39,483 nucleotides of DNA, from assembly GCA_021793235.1 (NCBI GenBank), contig JAJYTD010000038.1, positions 1-39,483 on the forward strand, written 5' to 3'. Made by a program: the position numbers and the translations under genes. The notes under the pieces are model-generated. The model did not search any database, was not told the origin of the DNA, and saw nothing but the letters and a program-made list of their open reading frames with translations. Shown piece after piece: positions 16,482-25,356 of this stretch; position 1 is the stretch's first letter; the number at the start of each line of letters is the position of its first letter. This DNA is from Actinomycetes bacterium. Lineage in GTDB: Bacteria; Actinomycetota; Actinomycetes; Streptosporangiales; Streptosporangiaceae.

Positions 16482-17651
16482 ATGTCGCAACGCCGTCCGC
16501 TCGCCTGGCTGCCCGGGCTCCGCAGCGCACAATCCGACCGCAGGCCATCAGTCCCGGCGCCGGCTCCCGAGTACTCCATGGACCCGCGGGCGACCGTGGG
16601 CCGCCCGGTCGCGCCGGTACAGGAAAGCGTGATCGACGCCGCCGTCTACGTCGACGGCCACCGAATGGACACCCCCTCCGACCTTGTGGACATCGCCGAG
16701 CTGCACCGGGACACCCCGCGTACCCCAGGGGCGATGACCTGGATCGGGCTGCTCGAACCATCGAGCACGCAGCTGCTCACCGCCGCCGAGGAGTTCGGTC
16801 TGCACGAGCTGGCCGTGGAGGACGCGATCGTCGCCCATCAGCGGCCGAAGCTGGAGCGCTACAACGACACGCTGTTCGTCGTGCTCAAGGCCGCCCGCTA
16901 CCTCGACGCAGCCGAGGAGGTCCGGTTCGGCGAGATCCACGTCTTCACCGGCCCGCACTTCGTGCTGACGGTACGGCACAGCCAAACCCCCGACCTGTCC
17001 TCCGTCCGCCGCCGGCTCGAAAACGACCCCCAACTGCTCGCGCTCGGTCCCGAGGCCGTGCTCTACGCGATCATGGACGCGGTCGTGGACGGCTACGCCC
17101 CGGTGGTCGCCGGACTGCAGAACGACATCGACGAGATCGAAACGCAGGTCTTCGACGGCGATCCCCGGGTGTCCCGGCGCATCTATGAACTCTCGCGCGA
17201 GGTCATCGAGTTCCAGCGGGCGGCCCACCCGCTCCTGGCCGTCCTCCGCGGCCTGAGCGAGGGCTTCGACCGCTACGGAACAGACGAGGAACTGCGGCGC
17301 CACCTGCGCGACGTCGCCGACCACGCCACGACCGTCGCCGAACGTGTCGACGGGTTCCGCGAGATGCTCCAGGGCATCCTCACCGTGAACGCCACACTCG
17401 TCTCCCAGGAGCAGAACGAGGAGATGCGCCGCCTCACCGAGGCCAGCTACCAGCAGGGCGAACAGGTCAAGAAGATCTCGGCGTGGGCCGCCATCCTGTT
17501 CGCGCCTACCCTGGTGGGCGGGGTCTACGGGATGAACTTCACGCACATGCCCGAGACCGACTGGCGGTTCGGCTACCCTATGGCGCTCGCCCTCATGCTG
17601 GGTGTGAGCATCACCCTGTACGTGGTGTTCAAGCGGCGCAACTGGATGTGA
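16482..17651 (+). CDS. corA: CorA family magnesium/cobalt transporter
   Basis: A 389-aa divalent-cation channel. A long N-terminal cytoplasmic alpha/beta domain is followed by the stalk helix and two membrane helices, with the signature Y349-G-M-N352 at the end of the first. The periplasmic loop FTHMPETDWRFGYP and a basic C-terminus (KRRNWM) are typical. The ATG at 16482 has AGGGA at 6 nt; the in-frame ATG at residue 33 is an alternative because the first 40 residues are low-complexity. No magnesium riboswitch was recognised in 16214-16481, which holds no gene. Confidence 0.92.
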   Translation: MSQRRPLAWLPGLRSAQSDRRPSVPAPAPEYSMDPRATVGRPVAPVQESVIDAAVYVDGHRMDTPSDLVDIAELHRDTPRTPGAMTWIGLLEPSSTQLLTAAEEFGLHELAVEDAIVAHQRPKLERYNDTLFVVLKAARYLDAAEEVRFGEIHVFTGPHFVLTVRHSQTPDLSSVRRRLENDPQLLALGPEAVLYAIMDAVVDGYAPVVAGLQNDIDEIETQVFDGDPRVSRRIYELSREVIEFQRAAHPLLAVLRGLSEGFDRYGTDEELRRHLRDVADHATTVAERVDGFREMLQGILTVNATLVSQEQNEEMRRLTEASYQQGEQVKKISAWAAILFAPTLVGGVYGMNFTHMPETDWRFGYPMALALMLGVSITLYVVFKRRNWM

Positions 17652-17672
17652 CCCGGGGGTCGGCCCCCGGGT
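17651..17672. terminator. Bidirectional stem-loop between corA and the VWA gene
   Basis: ACCCGGGGG (17651-17659) pairs exactly with CCCCCGGGT (17664-17672) around TCGG. It starts at the corA stop codon and lies 18 nt beyond the stop of the convergent VWA gene. Confidence 0.6.
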
Positions 17673-17690
17673 CCGCGCGGCCGGGTCCCC

Positions 17691-18878
17691 CTACCCCGGT
17701 CCCGGTCGCGCTCCCGCGGCCTGCTCCTGGTCGGCCCAGGACATCAGGGAGCGGCCCTGGATCGCGGCCGCCATCAGCTCGGGGAAGCGGTCGGGCGTGC
17801 AGGCGAACGCCGGGACTCCCATCGCGGCCAGCGCGGCGGCGTTGGCCCGGTCATAAAAGGGCGCGCCTTCATCCGACAGCGCCAGCAATACCACCACCTG
17901 CACGCCGGCCGCGGTCATGGCCGCCACCCGGCGCAGCATCTCCTCGCGGACGCCTCCCTCGCACAGGTCGCTGATCAGCACGAAGATCGAGTCGGACGGG
18001 CGGGACAGCAGCTCGTGACAGTAGGCGACGGCCCGGTTGATGTCGGTTCCCCCGCCCAATCGGGTGCCGAACAGCACCTCCACCGGGTCGCTCAGCCGCC
18101 CGGTCAGATCCACCACCGAGGTGTCGAACACCACCAGTGAGGTCCGCAGCGTGCGCATCGACGCCAGGACCGCGCCGAACACCCCGGCATAGACCACCGA
18201 CGAGGCCATGGAGCCGCTCTGGTCGACCGCCAGCACCACATCCCGCTGCACACCGCGGCTGCGCCGCCCGTAGCCGACCAGGTTCTGCGGCACGACCGTG
18301 CGCTGCTCGGGCAGGTAGTGCGCCAGGTTCCGGCGGATCGTGCGGTCCCAGTCGATGTCGGCGGCCCGCCGCGGCCGGTGGGTGCGGGCCGAGCGGTCCA
18401 GTGCCCCCTGCACCACCGAGCGCGTGTGCTGGGCGAGTCGCCGCTCCAGGTCGTCGACGACCGTGCGCACCACCGCCCGCGCCGACTCCCGGGCCTGCTC
18501 GGGCATGACCCGGCTGAGTGAGAGCAGCGTGCCCACCAGGTGCACGTCGGGTTCGACCGCCTCCATCATCTCCGGCTCCAGCAGCAGCCGTTCCAGGCCG
18601 AGCCGCTCCAGGGCGTCGGCCTGCATCACCCGCACCACGCTGGACGGAAAACAGGAGCGGATATCGCCGAGCCAACGGGCGACCCGGGGGGCCGACCCGC
18701 CTAGGCCGCCGCGCCGCGAGCCGCCCCCGTCGCCCTGGCCGTCCCGGTCGTAGAGGGCGCCCAGTGCCGCGTCCATCCGGGCGTCATCGCCCGGCAGGCC
18801 GCCGCACGCGGCCGTTGCTTCCCCTCCGAGGACCAGCCGCCAGCGGCGCAGGCGCTCTGGTGCTTCCGGCTCGTTCAA
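17691..18878 (-). CDS. VWA domain protein, last gene of the MoxR operon
   Basis: A 395-aa soluble protein. A helical region (about 1-205) precedes a von Willebrand factor A domain with the metal-site motif D219-Q-S-G-S223, a threonine in GGGTDIN and an aspartate in ISDLCEG, so the MIDAS is complete. VWA proteins are the usual partners of MoxR ATPases, acting as substrate adaptors or being remodelled. The start is a TTG at 18878 that overlaps the previous gene's stop (TTGA) and has GGAGGCGGG before it; a longer frame from 18974 is unsupported. Translation is therefore coupled to the DUF5682 gene. Confidence 0.9.
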   Translation of the reverse strand: MNEPEAPERLRRWRLVLGGEATAACGGLPGDDARMDAALGALYDRDGQGDGGGSRRGGLGGSAPRVARWLGDIRSCFPSSVVRVMQADALERLGLERLLLEPEMMEAVEPDVHLVGTLLSLSRVMPEQARESARAVVRTVVDDLERRLAQHTRSVVQGALDRSARTHRPRRAADIDWDRTIRRNLAHYLPEQRTVVPQNLVGYGRRSRGVQRDVVLAVDQSGSMASSVVYAGVFGAVLASMRTLRTSLVVFDTSVVDLTGRLSDPVEVLFGTRLGGGTDINRAVAYCHELLSRPSDSIFVLISDLCEGGVREEMLRRVAAMTAAGVQVVVLLALSDEGAPFYDRANAAALAAMGVPAFACTPDRFPELMAAAIQGRSLMSWADQEQAAGARPGPG

Positions 18879-21133
18879 TTCCCGCCTCCGTTTCCCGCGG
18901 CGATCCCCATGGCGGCGGCCGCGGTGGCGACCGCGGCCGCCGCGCGCCCAGTGTCGATGTCGTCGGTGGCCCACTCCGCCGATGCGGCTCCACGTCCCGG
19001 CCGCCGCACCTGCTCACCGATGGCCCGCCGTTCGGCTGCCGCGAAAGCGCCGAACGTGCGCCGCAGCAGCGGCAGCACGGTGGTGAAGGCCTCCGGCGCC
19101 AACCGCGCCAGCCACCTGTCGATCAGTGACAGCAGCGCCGTATCGTGCACCAGCAGCAGCCCGCTGCCGGACAGGAACCCCTCGATCCAGGCCGCCGCCC
19201 GGTCCGGGGAGGTCGCGCGCGAGGTGGCCCGGCCGAGCCGATCCGCCAGCGCCGCACCGTCCAGTCGGCCGGTGTCGTGCAGGATCCTGTGCGCGCGCCC
19301 GCACACCCGGCCGGGGACGTCCTCCCGGACGGCCGCGGCGGCCAGGGCGTCGAGCCATTCCTGCTCGGCGTCTCCGCCGAGCAGGACCGCGGCCGCCTGC
19401 ACACCGTCGACGCGGGTGACCATGCGCGCGGCCGCCTCGTCGCCGAGCCCGGACAGGGCCGGACCGATCCCGGCGCAGACCCGGGCCAGCAGCCCGACCG
19501 CCACGTCCCGCAGTGAGGCGGAGTCGAGGCGGCGCACATCGCCGTAGCGCGCCGAGCGGGCCAGCGGCGGCAGCGCCGCCATGAGGTGCTCGATGTCGGC
19601 GTCCTCGGCGGCCCGGGCCGTCATCGCCGCGAGAACGTCGCCGACGGCTTCGGCCAGATCCGCCTTCAAGCACTCCTCTGTGAGCAGGGTGAGGCGCGGC
19701 AGGCCGGCGGCCGCGGCCAGGTCCCGGGCGCGCGCGGCGGCCGCGGCGGGCACACTCGTCCCCCACGTGCTCGCCTCGATCAGCGCCAGGTCGAGTTCGG
19801 GGGTCCAGACCAGCGTCCAGGCCTCGCGGAAGGTGCCGCGCGAGCGCGTGGAGTCCTGCCGCGGCACCCCCCACTCCACCCCGATCAGCCGCAGCTGGTG
19901 CAGCAGGGCGCTGCGCTGCCGCCCGGTGTCATCGCGCAGGTCTATGTCCAGGTCGCGGGGGGAAGCCGCCGGCTTCATCCGCAGCCGGCGCTGCCGCGCC
20001 GACAGGTCGCTCTGGAGAGGGACCGTGGGTGCGGAGCCCGGTACCGACCCCAGGCGCTCGCCGACGGCCATGGAGTCGTGCACGAGTCCGGCGCGGAGCT
20101 CAGACCCTTCGCACAGGACCGCCGACGTCGCCTCGGCCAGCTCCGCCAGCCCGGCCAGCGGCCGTCCGCGCAGCCCGGCCAGGCTTTCGCACAGCCGGAC
20201 CGCCTCGATGACGTGTGCGGAGGACACCGGCTGGTCTTCGGCACGCAGCCGCCGTGCGGCCTCGGCCAGCCACCGCTCCACGGGCCGGTCGGGCACCGTG
20301 AACAGGTGGTGGTACCAGCCCGGGGAGCGCACTCCCGCGCGGTAGCCCGAGGCGGCGGCCAGCCGGCCGTGCGTCCACGGGACCCAGGTCAGTGCCGCCT
20401 TCGCTTTGGGCAGTCCGCGCAGCAGCGCGTCGTCGTCGGCGACCCGGGGGTGGTCGAGCAGCGCCGGGGCGTGCCAGGCACCGCACACCACGGCGATCCG
20501 CTCGTGCCCGGCGCGCAGCGCCGCACGCAGGATCCGGCGCATGTGCGCCTCACGCCGGGCCTCGCGCCCGTCCACCGGATGCGGTGCGAGCTCGGCCCGC
20601 ACCGCGGCCATGGCCTCGGCGATCGCCGGAAACGGTGACGGGGCGCCCGGCTCTGCCTGCCCGCGCTGCTCGACGGCGTCGTCCCACCAGCGCTCCGGAT
20701 CGTCATAGCCGGCCGCCTCGGCCAGTACGCCCAGCGGGTCGATACGGGTCTGCTCCCGACCGTCGGCCGCCTCCTCTGGTCCGGCCGCCGCTGCCTGTCC
20801 GCGTTCAGCGAGGGTGACGGCGGCCGGCAGGTCGCAGAAGCGGATGGCCACACTGTTCTCGGCGGCGTAGCGCAGCGCGACCCATTCCGGGGAGAAAGCC
20901 GCGAACGGCCAGAACACGGAGCGGGCCGGTTCGCCGGGGACATAGGCGAGCAGGGCCACCGGAGGCTCCAGTTCGGAAACCAGACCGGTGAGGGCGTCGG
21001 CCTCGGGCGGCCCTTCGATCAGCACCGCGTCGGGCCGCAGGTCGGCCAGTGCCGCCCCGACAGCCCGGGCCGACCCGGGGCCGTGGTGGCGTATCCCCAG
21101 AACGTGGACGCGATCGGTGTCGACGCGCCCCAT
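18875..21133 (-). CDS. DUF5682 family protein with TraB/ChaN-like N-terminal motifs
   Basis: A 752-aa soluble protein of a family found beside MoxR and VWA genes. The first 230 residues follow the pattern of the TraB/ChaN/TIKI clan: a strand plus GIRHHGPGSAR (13-23), LRPDAVLIEGPPEAD (32-46), a helix EAHMRRIL and a second strand IAVVCGAWHAP (213-223). That clan includes proposed metal-dependent proteases and haem or signalling proteins; activity here is inference. The remaining 500 residues are mostly helical, Ala/Arg/Leu-rich and of unknown fold. The ATG at 21133 overlaps the MoxR stop (TGATG). Confidence 0.8.
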   Translation of the reverse strand: MGRVDTDRVHVLGIRHHGPGSARAVGAALADLRPDAVLIEGPPEADALTGLVSELEPPVALLAYVPGEPARSVFWPFAAFSPEWVALRYAAENSVAIRFCDLPAAVTLAERGQAAAAGPEEAADGREQTRIDPLGVLAEAAGYDDPERWWDDAVEQRGQAEPGAPSPFPAIAEAMAAVRAELAPHPVDGREARREAHMRRILRAALRAGHERIAVVCGAWHAPALLDHPRVADDDALLRGLPKAKAALTWVPWTHGRLAAASGYRAGVRSPGWYHHLFTVPDRPVERWLAEAARRLRAEDQPVSSAHVIEAVRLCESLAGLRGRPLAGLAELAEATSAVLCEGSELRAGLVHDSMAVGERLGSVPGSAPTVPLQSDLSARQRRLRMKPAASPRDLDIDLRDDTGRQRSALLHQLRLIGVEWGVPRQDSTRSRGTFREAWTLVWTPELDLALIEASTWGTSVPAAAAARARDLAAAAGLPRLTLLTEECLKADLAEAVGDVLAAMTARAAEDADIEHLMAALPPLARSARYGDVRRLDSASLRDVAVGLLARVCAGIGPALSGLGDEAAARMVTRVDGVQAAAVLLGGDAEQEWLDALAAAAVREDVPGRVCGRAHRILHDTGRLDGAALADRLGRATSRATSPDRAAAWIEGFLSGSGLLLVHDTALLSLIDRWLARLAPEAFTTVLPLLRRTFGAFAAAERRAIGEQVRRPGRGAASAEWATDDIDTGRAAAAVATAAAAMGIAAGNGGGN

Positions 21134-22230
21134 CAGCGGCTCACCTCGCGGCAGGCACGGTAGAAGTCGTCCCATCCCTCGCGCTCGCGCACCACCGTCT
21201 CCAGGTACTCGCGCCAGACGACGCCGTCGGAGACCGGGTCCTGCACCACGGCCCCGTGCACGCCCGCCGCCACATCGGCCGGGCGCAGCGTGCCGTCGCC
21301 GAAGTGCGCGGCCAGGGCGATCCCGTTGGTCAGCACGGAGATGGCCTCGGCGGTGCTCATGGTTCCGCTCGGCGACTTGACCTTGCTGCGGCCGTCGACA
21401 GTGGTGCCCTCACGCAGTTCACGGAAGACGGTCACGATCCGGCGGATCTCGGCCATGCTGGTCGGCACCTCGGGCAGGTCCAGCGAACGGCCGAGTTCGG
21501 CGACGCGGCGGGTGACGATCTCGACCTCGTCGTCGGCGGTCCGCGGCACCGGCAGCACCACCGTGTTGAATCGGCGGCGCAGCGCGCTGGACAGGTCGTT
21601 GACGCCCCGGTCCCGGTCGTTGGCGGTGGCGATGAGGTTGAAGCCCCGCTGCGCCTGCACCTCGGTGCCCAGCTCCGGGACCGGGAGGGTCTTCTCCGAC
21701 AGCACGGTGATCAGCGCGTCCTGCACGTCGGAGGGGATCCGGGTGAGCTCCTCGACGCGGGCCAGGCGCCCCTCGGCCATCGCGGTCATCACCGGGCTGG
21801 GCACGAGGGCGTCCGCAGAAGGCCCTTCGGCGAGCAGCCGCGCGTAGTTCCAGCCGTAGCGGATCGCCTCTTCGGCGGTGCCTGCCGTGCCCTGGACCAG
21901 CAGGGTGGAGTCACCCGCGACCGCCGCGGCCAGGTGTTCCGACAGCCGCGTCTTCGCGGTGCCCGGCACGCCGAGAAGGAGCAGCGCGCGGTCGGTCGCC
22001 AGGGTCGCCACGGCGACCTCGACGATGCGGCGCGATCCGATGTACTTCGGCGCGATCACCGTTCCGTTGTCCAGGGTGGTGCCGAGGATGTAGCGGGTCA
22101 CGGCCCATGGGGAAAGTTTCCAGCCGGGCGGGCGCGGCCGGTCGTCGGCCTTGGCGAGCGCGGCGAGTTCGTCGGCGTAGCTCTGCTCCGCGTGCGGGCG
22201 CAGGGCGGATACGGGTGCGGAAACGCTCAA
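21133..22230 (-). CDS. MoxR-type AAA+ ATPase
   Basis: A 365-aa AAA+ ATPase of the MoxR class, chaperone-like motors that assemble or activate VWA-linked complexes. The Walker A is G87-VPGTAKT94; the Walker B position reads V159-E-E-L, so the usual aspartate is glutamate while the catalytic glutamate is kept. Sensor 1 is N204 in ATANDRDRGVNDLSSALRRRF, which also supplies arginine-finger candidates (R218-R220). The TTG start at 22230 overlaps the previous stop (TTGA) with GAGGAG upstream. It is followed directly by the DUF5682 and VWA genes. Confidence 0.92.
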   Translation of the reverse strand: MSVSAPVSALRPHAEQSYADELAALAKADDRPRPPGWKLSPWAVTRYILGTTLDNGTVIAPKYIGSRRIVEVAVATLATDRALLLLGVPGTAKTRLSEHLAAAVAGDSTLLVQGTAGTAEEAIRYGWNYARLLAEGPSADALVPSPVMTAMAEGRLARVEELTRIPSDVQDALITVLSEKTLPVPELGTEVQAQRGFNLIATANDRDRGVNDLSSALRRRFNTVVLPVPRTADDEVEIVTRRVAELGRSLDLPEVPTSMAEIRRIVTVFRELREGTTVDGRSKVKSPSGTMSTAEAISVLTNGIALAAHFGDGTLRPADVAAGVHGAVVQDPVSDGVVWREYLETVVREREGWDDFYRACREVSR

Positions 22231-23612
22231 GAGAGCTCCTCGTGCATGTCGAATCGGAACCGCAGGGTGCGGGCGAGGCGGGCCCCGGGGTGGTCGTCAA
22301 AGTCGCCGCGGGTGTCGAACCGGGTGTGCAGATCGGGCGGCATCCATAGCTCGGCGCTCGCGCACAGCGCACGCAGGGAGGAATCGGGCGGATCACCGGT
22401 GGATCTTGCGATCAGTTCGGCCGCGACCTCGCCGAGTTCGCGGGTCCACGGGCAGTCCAGGTGTTCGACGGCCGCCAGCAGAGCGTGGGCGGAGCCGGTG
22501 CCGCGGGCGCGACGCAGGGCCCATGCGCACTGCTCCTCAGCAGGCAGGAGACCGAGCAGGGCGGGGCCGCGGCTGCCGCGCATATCGTGCCCGCGTGCCA
22601 ACCGGCCCAGCACACAGGGGATCAGCACCCGTGCCCAGGCCAGGTCGCGCTGCACGACCGCGGCGTTGGCCAGCGCGTCGACGAGGTCCCAGTGGCCGGT
22701 AGCGGAGACGCGGCGGACCACGTCGGCGCGATCGTCGCCGAGGTGGTGCGTCCAGGTGTCGAGCGGGGTGTGCGAGACCAGTGTCCACAGCCATTCACGA
22801 CGGATCTCCCTGTCCTGGCCGGAGCCGGCCGGCGCGCGAACACCGATGTCGCGCGCCAGCTCCTCATCGCGGAGGTCGGGCAGCCGGACGGTCGGCCGCC
22901 CTTTGCCACCGGTCCGGATATGGCGGCGGGCGTGGGCGGCGAGGCGCCTGCCGTGCTCGGTATCGGGCAATCGCGCCAGGAGTACCCGGGCCGCGCCCCG
23001 CACGCGGGGACTGCGGTCGGCCAGCGCCTCGGTGAGGAGCGGTTCGTGGTCGGGGCAGAGGCGCTCCTCCAGCGAATCCAGCAGCGCCCGGCGGCGCTCG
23101 GCGTTCTCGGCCCGCCACTGCTCGGGGGTGAAGTCACCGGCAGGCACCAGGTTCGTGAGGTAGGACCAGCGCGGGTTCAGTCCGGCGAGCCAGAACCCGC
23201 GCTCACCGCAGACCCGTGTGATGGCCCGGCCGAGGCTGTGGGCACGGGCCCCCAGGTCGAGCAGTTCCGGCAGGTGTTCCGGAGGCACCCGCAGCCCTTT
23301 GGCCGCGGCGAGGCCCAGCCATTCGGCGAGGTGGGGACCGGGCTCCTGCTCGACCAGGCCGCGCAGGCGCCGGGCGGCGGCCGCGCCGACCATCGGCGCG
23401 GACTCGGGCGGGGCGGGCGGGATCGGGTCGGCTCGGCCGGGCCGCCGCCCGGCGCGGTCGCGCACCGCCACCAGGGCGGCCCGATCGAGCAGGGTCAGGG
23501 CGGGATCGCCGCCGGTGACGGGCGGCAGGCCGGGCGGGTCGGGCACGGTGCGGCGCGCCGTGCCGACCAGGGCCGTGGAAAGCAGTTCGGGCCAGGCGTT
23601 CGTGTCGCGCAC
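22227..23612 (-). CDS. DUF5691 family helical-repeat-like protein
   Basis: A 461-aa protein of unknown function matching what I recall as DUF5691, a family linked to MoxR/DUF5682/VWA genes. It has no signal peptide or membrane helix. Most of it is short amphipathic helices (for example ALADRSPRVRGAARVLLARLP at about 199-219), which looks like HEAT/ARM-type repeats and suggests a scaffold. The GTG start at 23612 has AGGAG about 12 nt upstream. Its stop overlaps the MoxR start codon. Confidence 0.8.
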   Translation of the reverse strand: MRDTNAWPELLSTALVGTARRTVPDPPGLPPVTGGDPALTLLDRAALVAVRDRAGRRPGRADPIPPAPPESAPMVGAAAARRLRGLVEQEPGPHLAEWLGLAAAKGLRVPPEHLPELLDLGARAHSLGRAITRVCGERGFWLAGLNPRWSYLTNLVPAGDFTPEQWRAENAERRRALLDSLEERLCPDHEPLLTEALADRSPRVRGAARVLLARLPDTEHGRRLAAHARRHIRTGGKGRPTVRLPDLRDEELARDIGVRAPAGSGQDREIRREWLWTLVSHTPLDTWTHHLGDDRADVVRRVSATGHWDLVDALANAAVVQRDLAWARVLIPCVLGRLARGHDMRGSRGPALLGLLPAEEQCAWALRRARGTGSAHALLAAVEHLDCPWTRELGEVAAELIARSTGDPPDSSLRALCASAELWMPPDLHTRFDTRGDFDDHPGARLARTLRFRFDMHEELS

Positions 23613-23794
23613 GGATGAAGGCTCCTGATCGGATTCCTAGCGGCGCAGGCCCCGGTTCCGGTTGCGGGGCCGGCCGTTCCTTGAGTCGTAGACGAGGGAA
23701 TTCGGGCGGTCCGAGGACGGGACCCGAACCGGGGGAGGGGCCGCGGCGGCCGCGCAGAGGGCCGCGGGCCACCGGGGCGCGGGAAGCGCCGCTG

Positions 23795-24004
23795 TCACAC
23801 GCCCGGCCGGCGCGGCGCGGAGTCGGGGATGCGGCCGGGCGCGTCCCCGCCGGACGGCACGGGCATGGCCGCTTCGCTCCGGTGGGAGGCGGGCAGACCG
23901 CGGCCTCCGGGGCGTATCCGGAGCCTGCGGTGCGGCGGTGGGTACGGTGCGGATCGAGCGGTGGTGTTGTGCACGGCGGTTGTGGTCTGCGCAGTGGGGT
24001 CCAT
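23795..24004 (-). CDS. Possible 69-aa peptide within the MoxR operon
   Basis: An ATG at 24004 with AAGGAG three nucleotides upstream opens a 69-codon frame with mostly G/C third positions. The product is Thr/Ala/Pro/Arg-rich, unlikely to be globular, with no motif I recognise. It lies between the SWIM and DUF5691 genes in the same direction. The ribosome site is the main support; the composition could also be a chance frame in GC-rich DNA. A 7-bp stem (23648-23671) sits between it and the DUF5691 gene. Confidence 0.4.
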   Translation of the reverse strand: MDPTAQTTTAVHNTTARSAPYPPPHRRLRIRPGGRGLPASHRSEAAMPVPSGGDAPGRIPDSAPRRPGV

Positions 24005-24048
24005 GGTCTCCTTCAGTCGGGATGGCCGGGTGTGTCCGGGTGCCGCGG

Positions 24049-25356
24049 CTAGGCCAGCGCCACCGGGCGGTCGCCGCACGCCCACACGGTGAGCGGGCGC
24101 AGGCCGCGGGGTGTCCATTCGCCCGCGACGGTGGCGGGTTCTCCACCGCAGGCGGCCGCCAGCCGCCACGGCGGCGAAGAGTCAGCGTGCAGCGGGAGCG
24201 CCGCCCCGGAGGGCTCTCCCAGCCACCAGCCGCCATCGCGGCCGATGACGGCGCCGCCCAGCACGACCGGCCATGCCTCCAGCCACGGGTCGGCGGCCAG
24301 CGCCCCCGCCCACGCCTCCAGCGCCTCATCCACCGTCTCTGCGGCGGGCGGACCGCCATGGTGCTCGGCGTGGCGCGCTACCACGGCGGCGCGCCACTCT
24401 GCGGGATGGAAGGCCACTTCGGCGTCGACCGCGGTGCCGACCCGAACAGGGGACTCGGGGGTTCGGCCCCGGGGGGCAAAGGACACCAGCATCGCGGTGC
24501 GCCCGGTACCGCGCCCTCGCAGCCAGAATCGGCGCCCGCGCACCTGACCCGCCGGAAAGTCGTGCCGCCCCAGGACGTCCCAGGTGTCGTGCACGGATTC
24601 CTCCGGTGCGGAGGCCAGGCCGACCCGGGCGCGTACGGTCGCGCGCAGCGGCGCCGGCAGGTTGTCGCGGTGCCGGTAGGCGGTGGTGAGCAGCCGCAGC
24701 AGCGCGTACTCCGCCAGCAGCCGACCGGGCCAGTCCGGGGCCGCGGTGGCGGTGCTCAGGTCGCGGACGCGGTCGGCGACGCGGCCGGCCTGGGCGTCGA
24801 CCAGCCGTGCCGCCATGGCGTCCCAGCGGCCGTAGCCGAAGTCGCGTGCCCCGGCCAGCCCGGTCTCGACCTGGTCGCGCAGCCACAGCTCCAGCTCCGC
24901 GAGCCCGTCGGCGATGCGCTCCTCGCGCCGCTGGGCGCGGCGCGTGGACGCTTTGGGGTCGGCGGCCGTGTCGCGGCGTTCGGCCGCCGCGCTCCGCTGC
25001 GCCAGCCAGTCGGCCACCCACTCGGGTGCTTCGGCGGCCTCATCGACCTGGTGCTCCGCCCACAGGTGCAGTAGCGCCAGGGCGTGCTTGCACGGAAACT
25101 TGCGGCTGGGGCAGCTGCACCGGTAAGCGGGGGAATCAGGGGCGGACAGGTGGACCGCGGCCAGGTAGGGCTGTGCGCCGCTTCCGGCGCACTCGCCCCA
25201 GAGGACCTCCGTCCCCCCGGGGCCGCCACCGCCGTCGGTAGGACGCATGCAGCGGACAGGCCAGGAGGCGGGCCGGGCCACCTTGGCGGCGGCTTTGCGC
25301 GAGGGGGTGTCAGGGGCCAGAGCCCAGACGTCGTCAGCACTCCAACGTTTGCTCAC
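24049..25356 (-). CDS. SWIM zinc-finger protein, first gene of the MoxR operon
   Basis: A 435-aa protein with a SWIM-type zinc finger, C80-x-C82-x6-C89-x-H91 (YRCSCPSRKFPCKHALAL), a fold used to bind DNA or proteins. The remainder is helical then beta-rich (FWLRGRG, WLGEPSGAALPL) and unlike known catalytic domains. The GTG at 25356 was chosen because relatives begin with a short S-x-R-W-S segment; an in-frame ATG at 25386 is possible. It opens the leftward operon. The promoter should lie in the 418-bp divergent gap to the stress-protein gene. Confidence 0.88.
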   Translation of the reverse strand: MSKRWSADDVWALAPDTPSRKAAAKVARPASWPVRCMRPTDGGGGPGGTEVLWGECAGSGAQPYLAAVHLSAPDSPAYRCSCPSRKFPCKHALALLHLWAEHQVDEAAEAPEWVADWLAQRSAAAERRDTAADPKASTRRAQRREERIADGLAELELWLRDQVETGLAGARDFGYGRWDAMAARLVDAQAGRVADRVRDLSTATAAPDWPGRLLAEYALLRLLTTAYRHRDNLPAPLRATVRARVGLASAPEESVHDTWDVLGRHDFPAGQVRGRRFWLRGRGTGRTAMLVSFAPRGRTPESPVRVGTAVDAEVAFHPAEWRAAVVARHAEHHGGPPAAETVDEALEAWAGALAADPWLEAWPVVLGGAVIGRDGGWWLGEPSGAALPLHADSSPPWRLAAACGGEPATVAGEWTPRGLRPLTVWACGDRPVALA

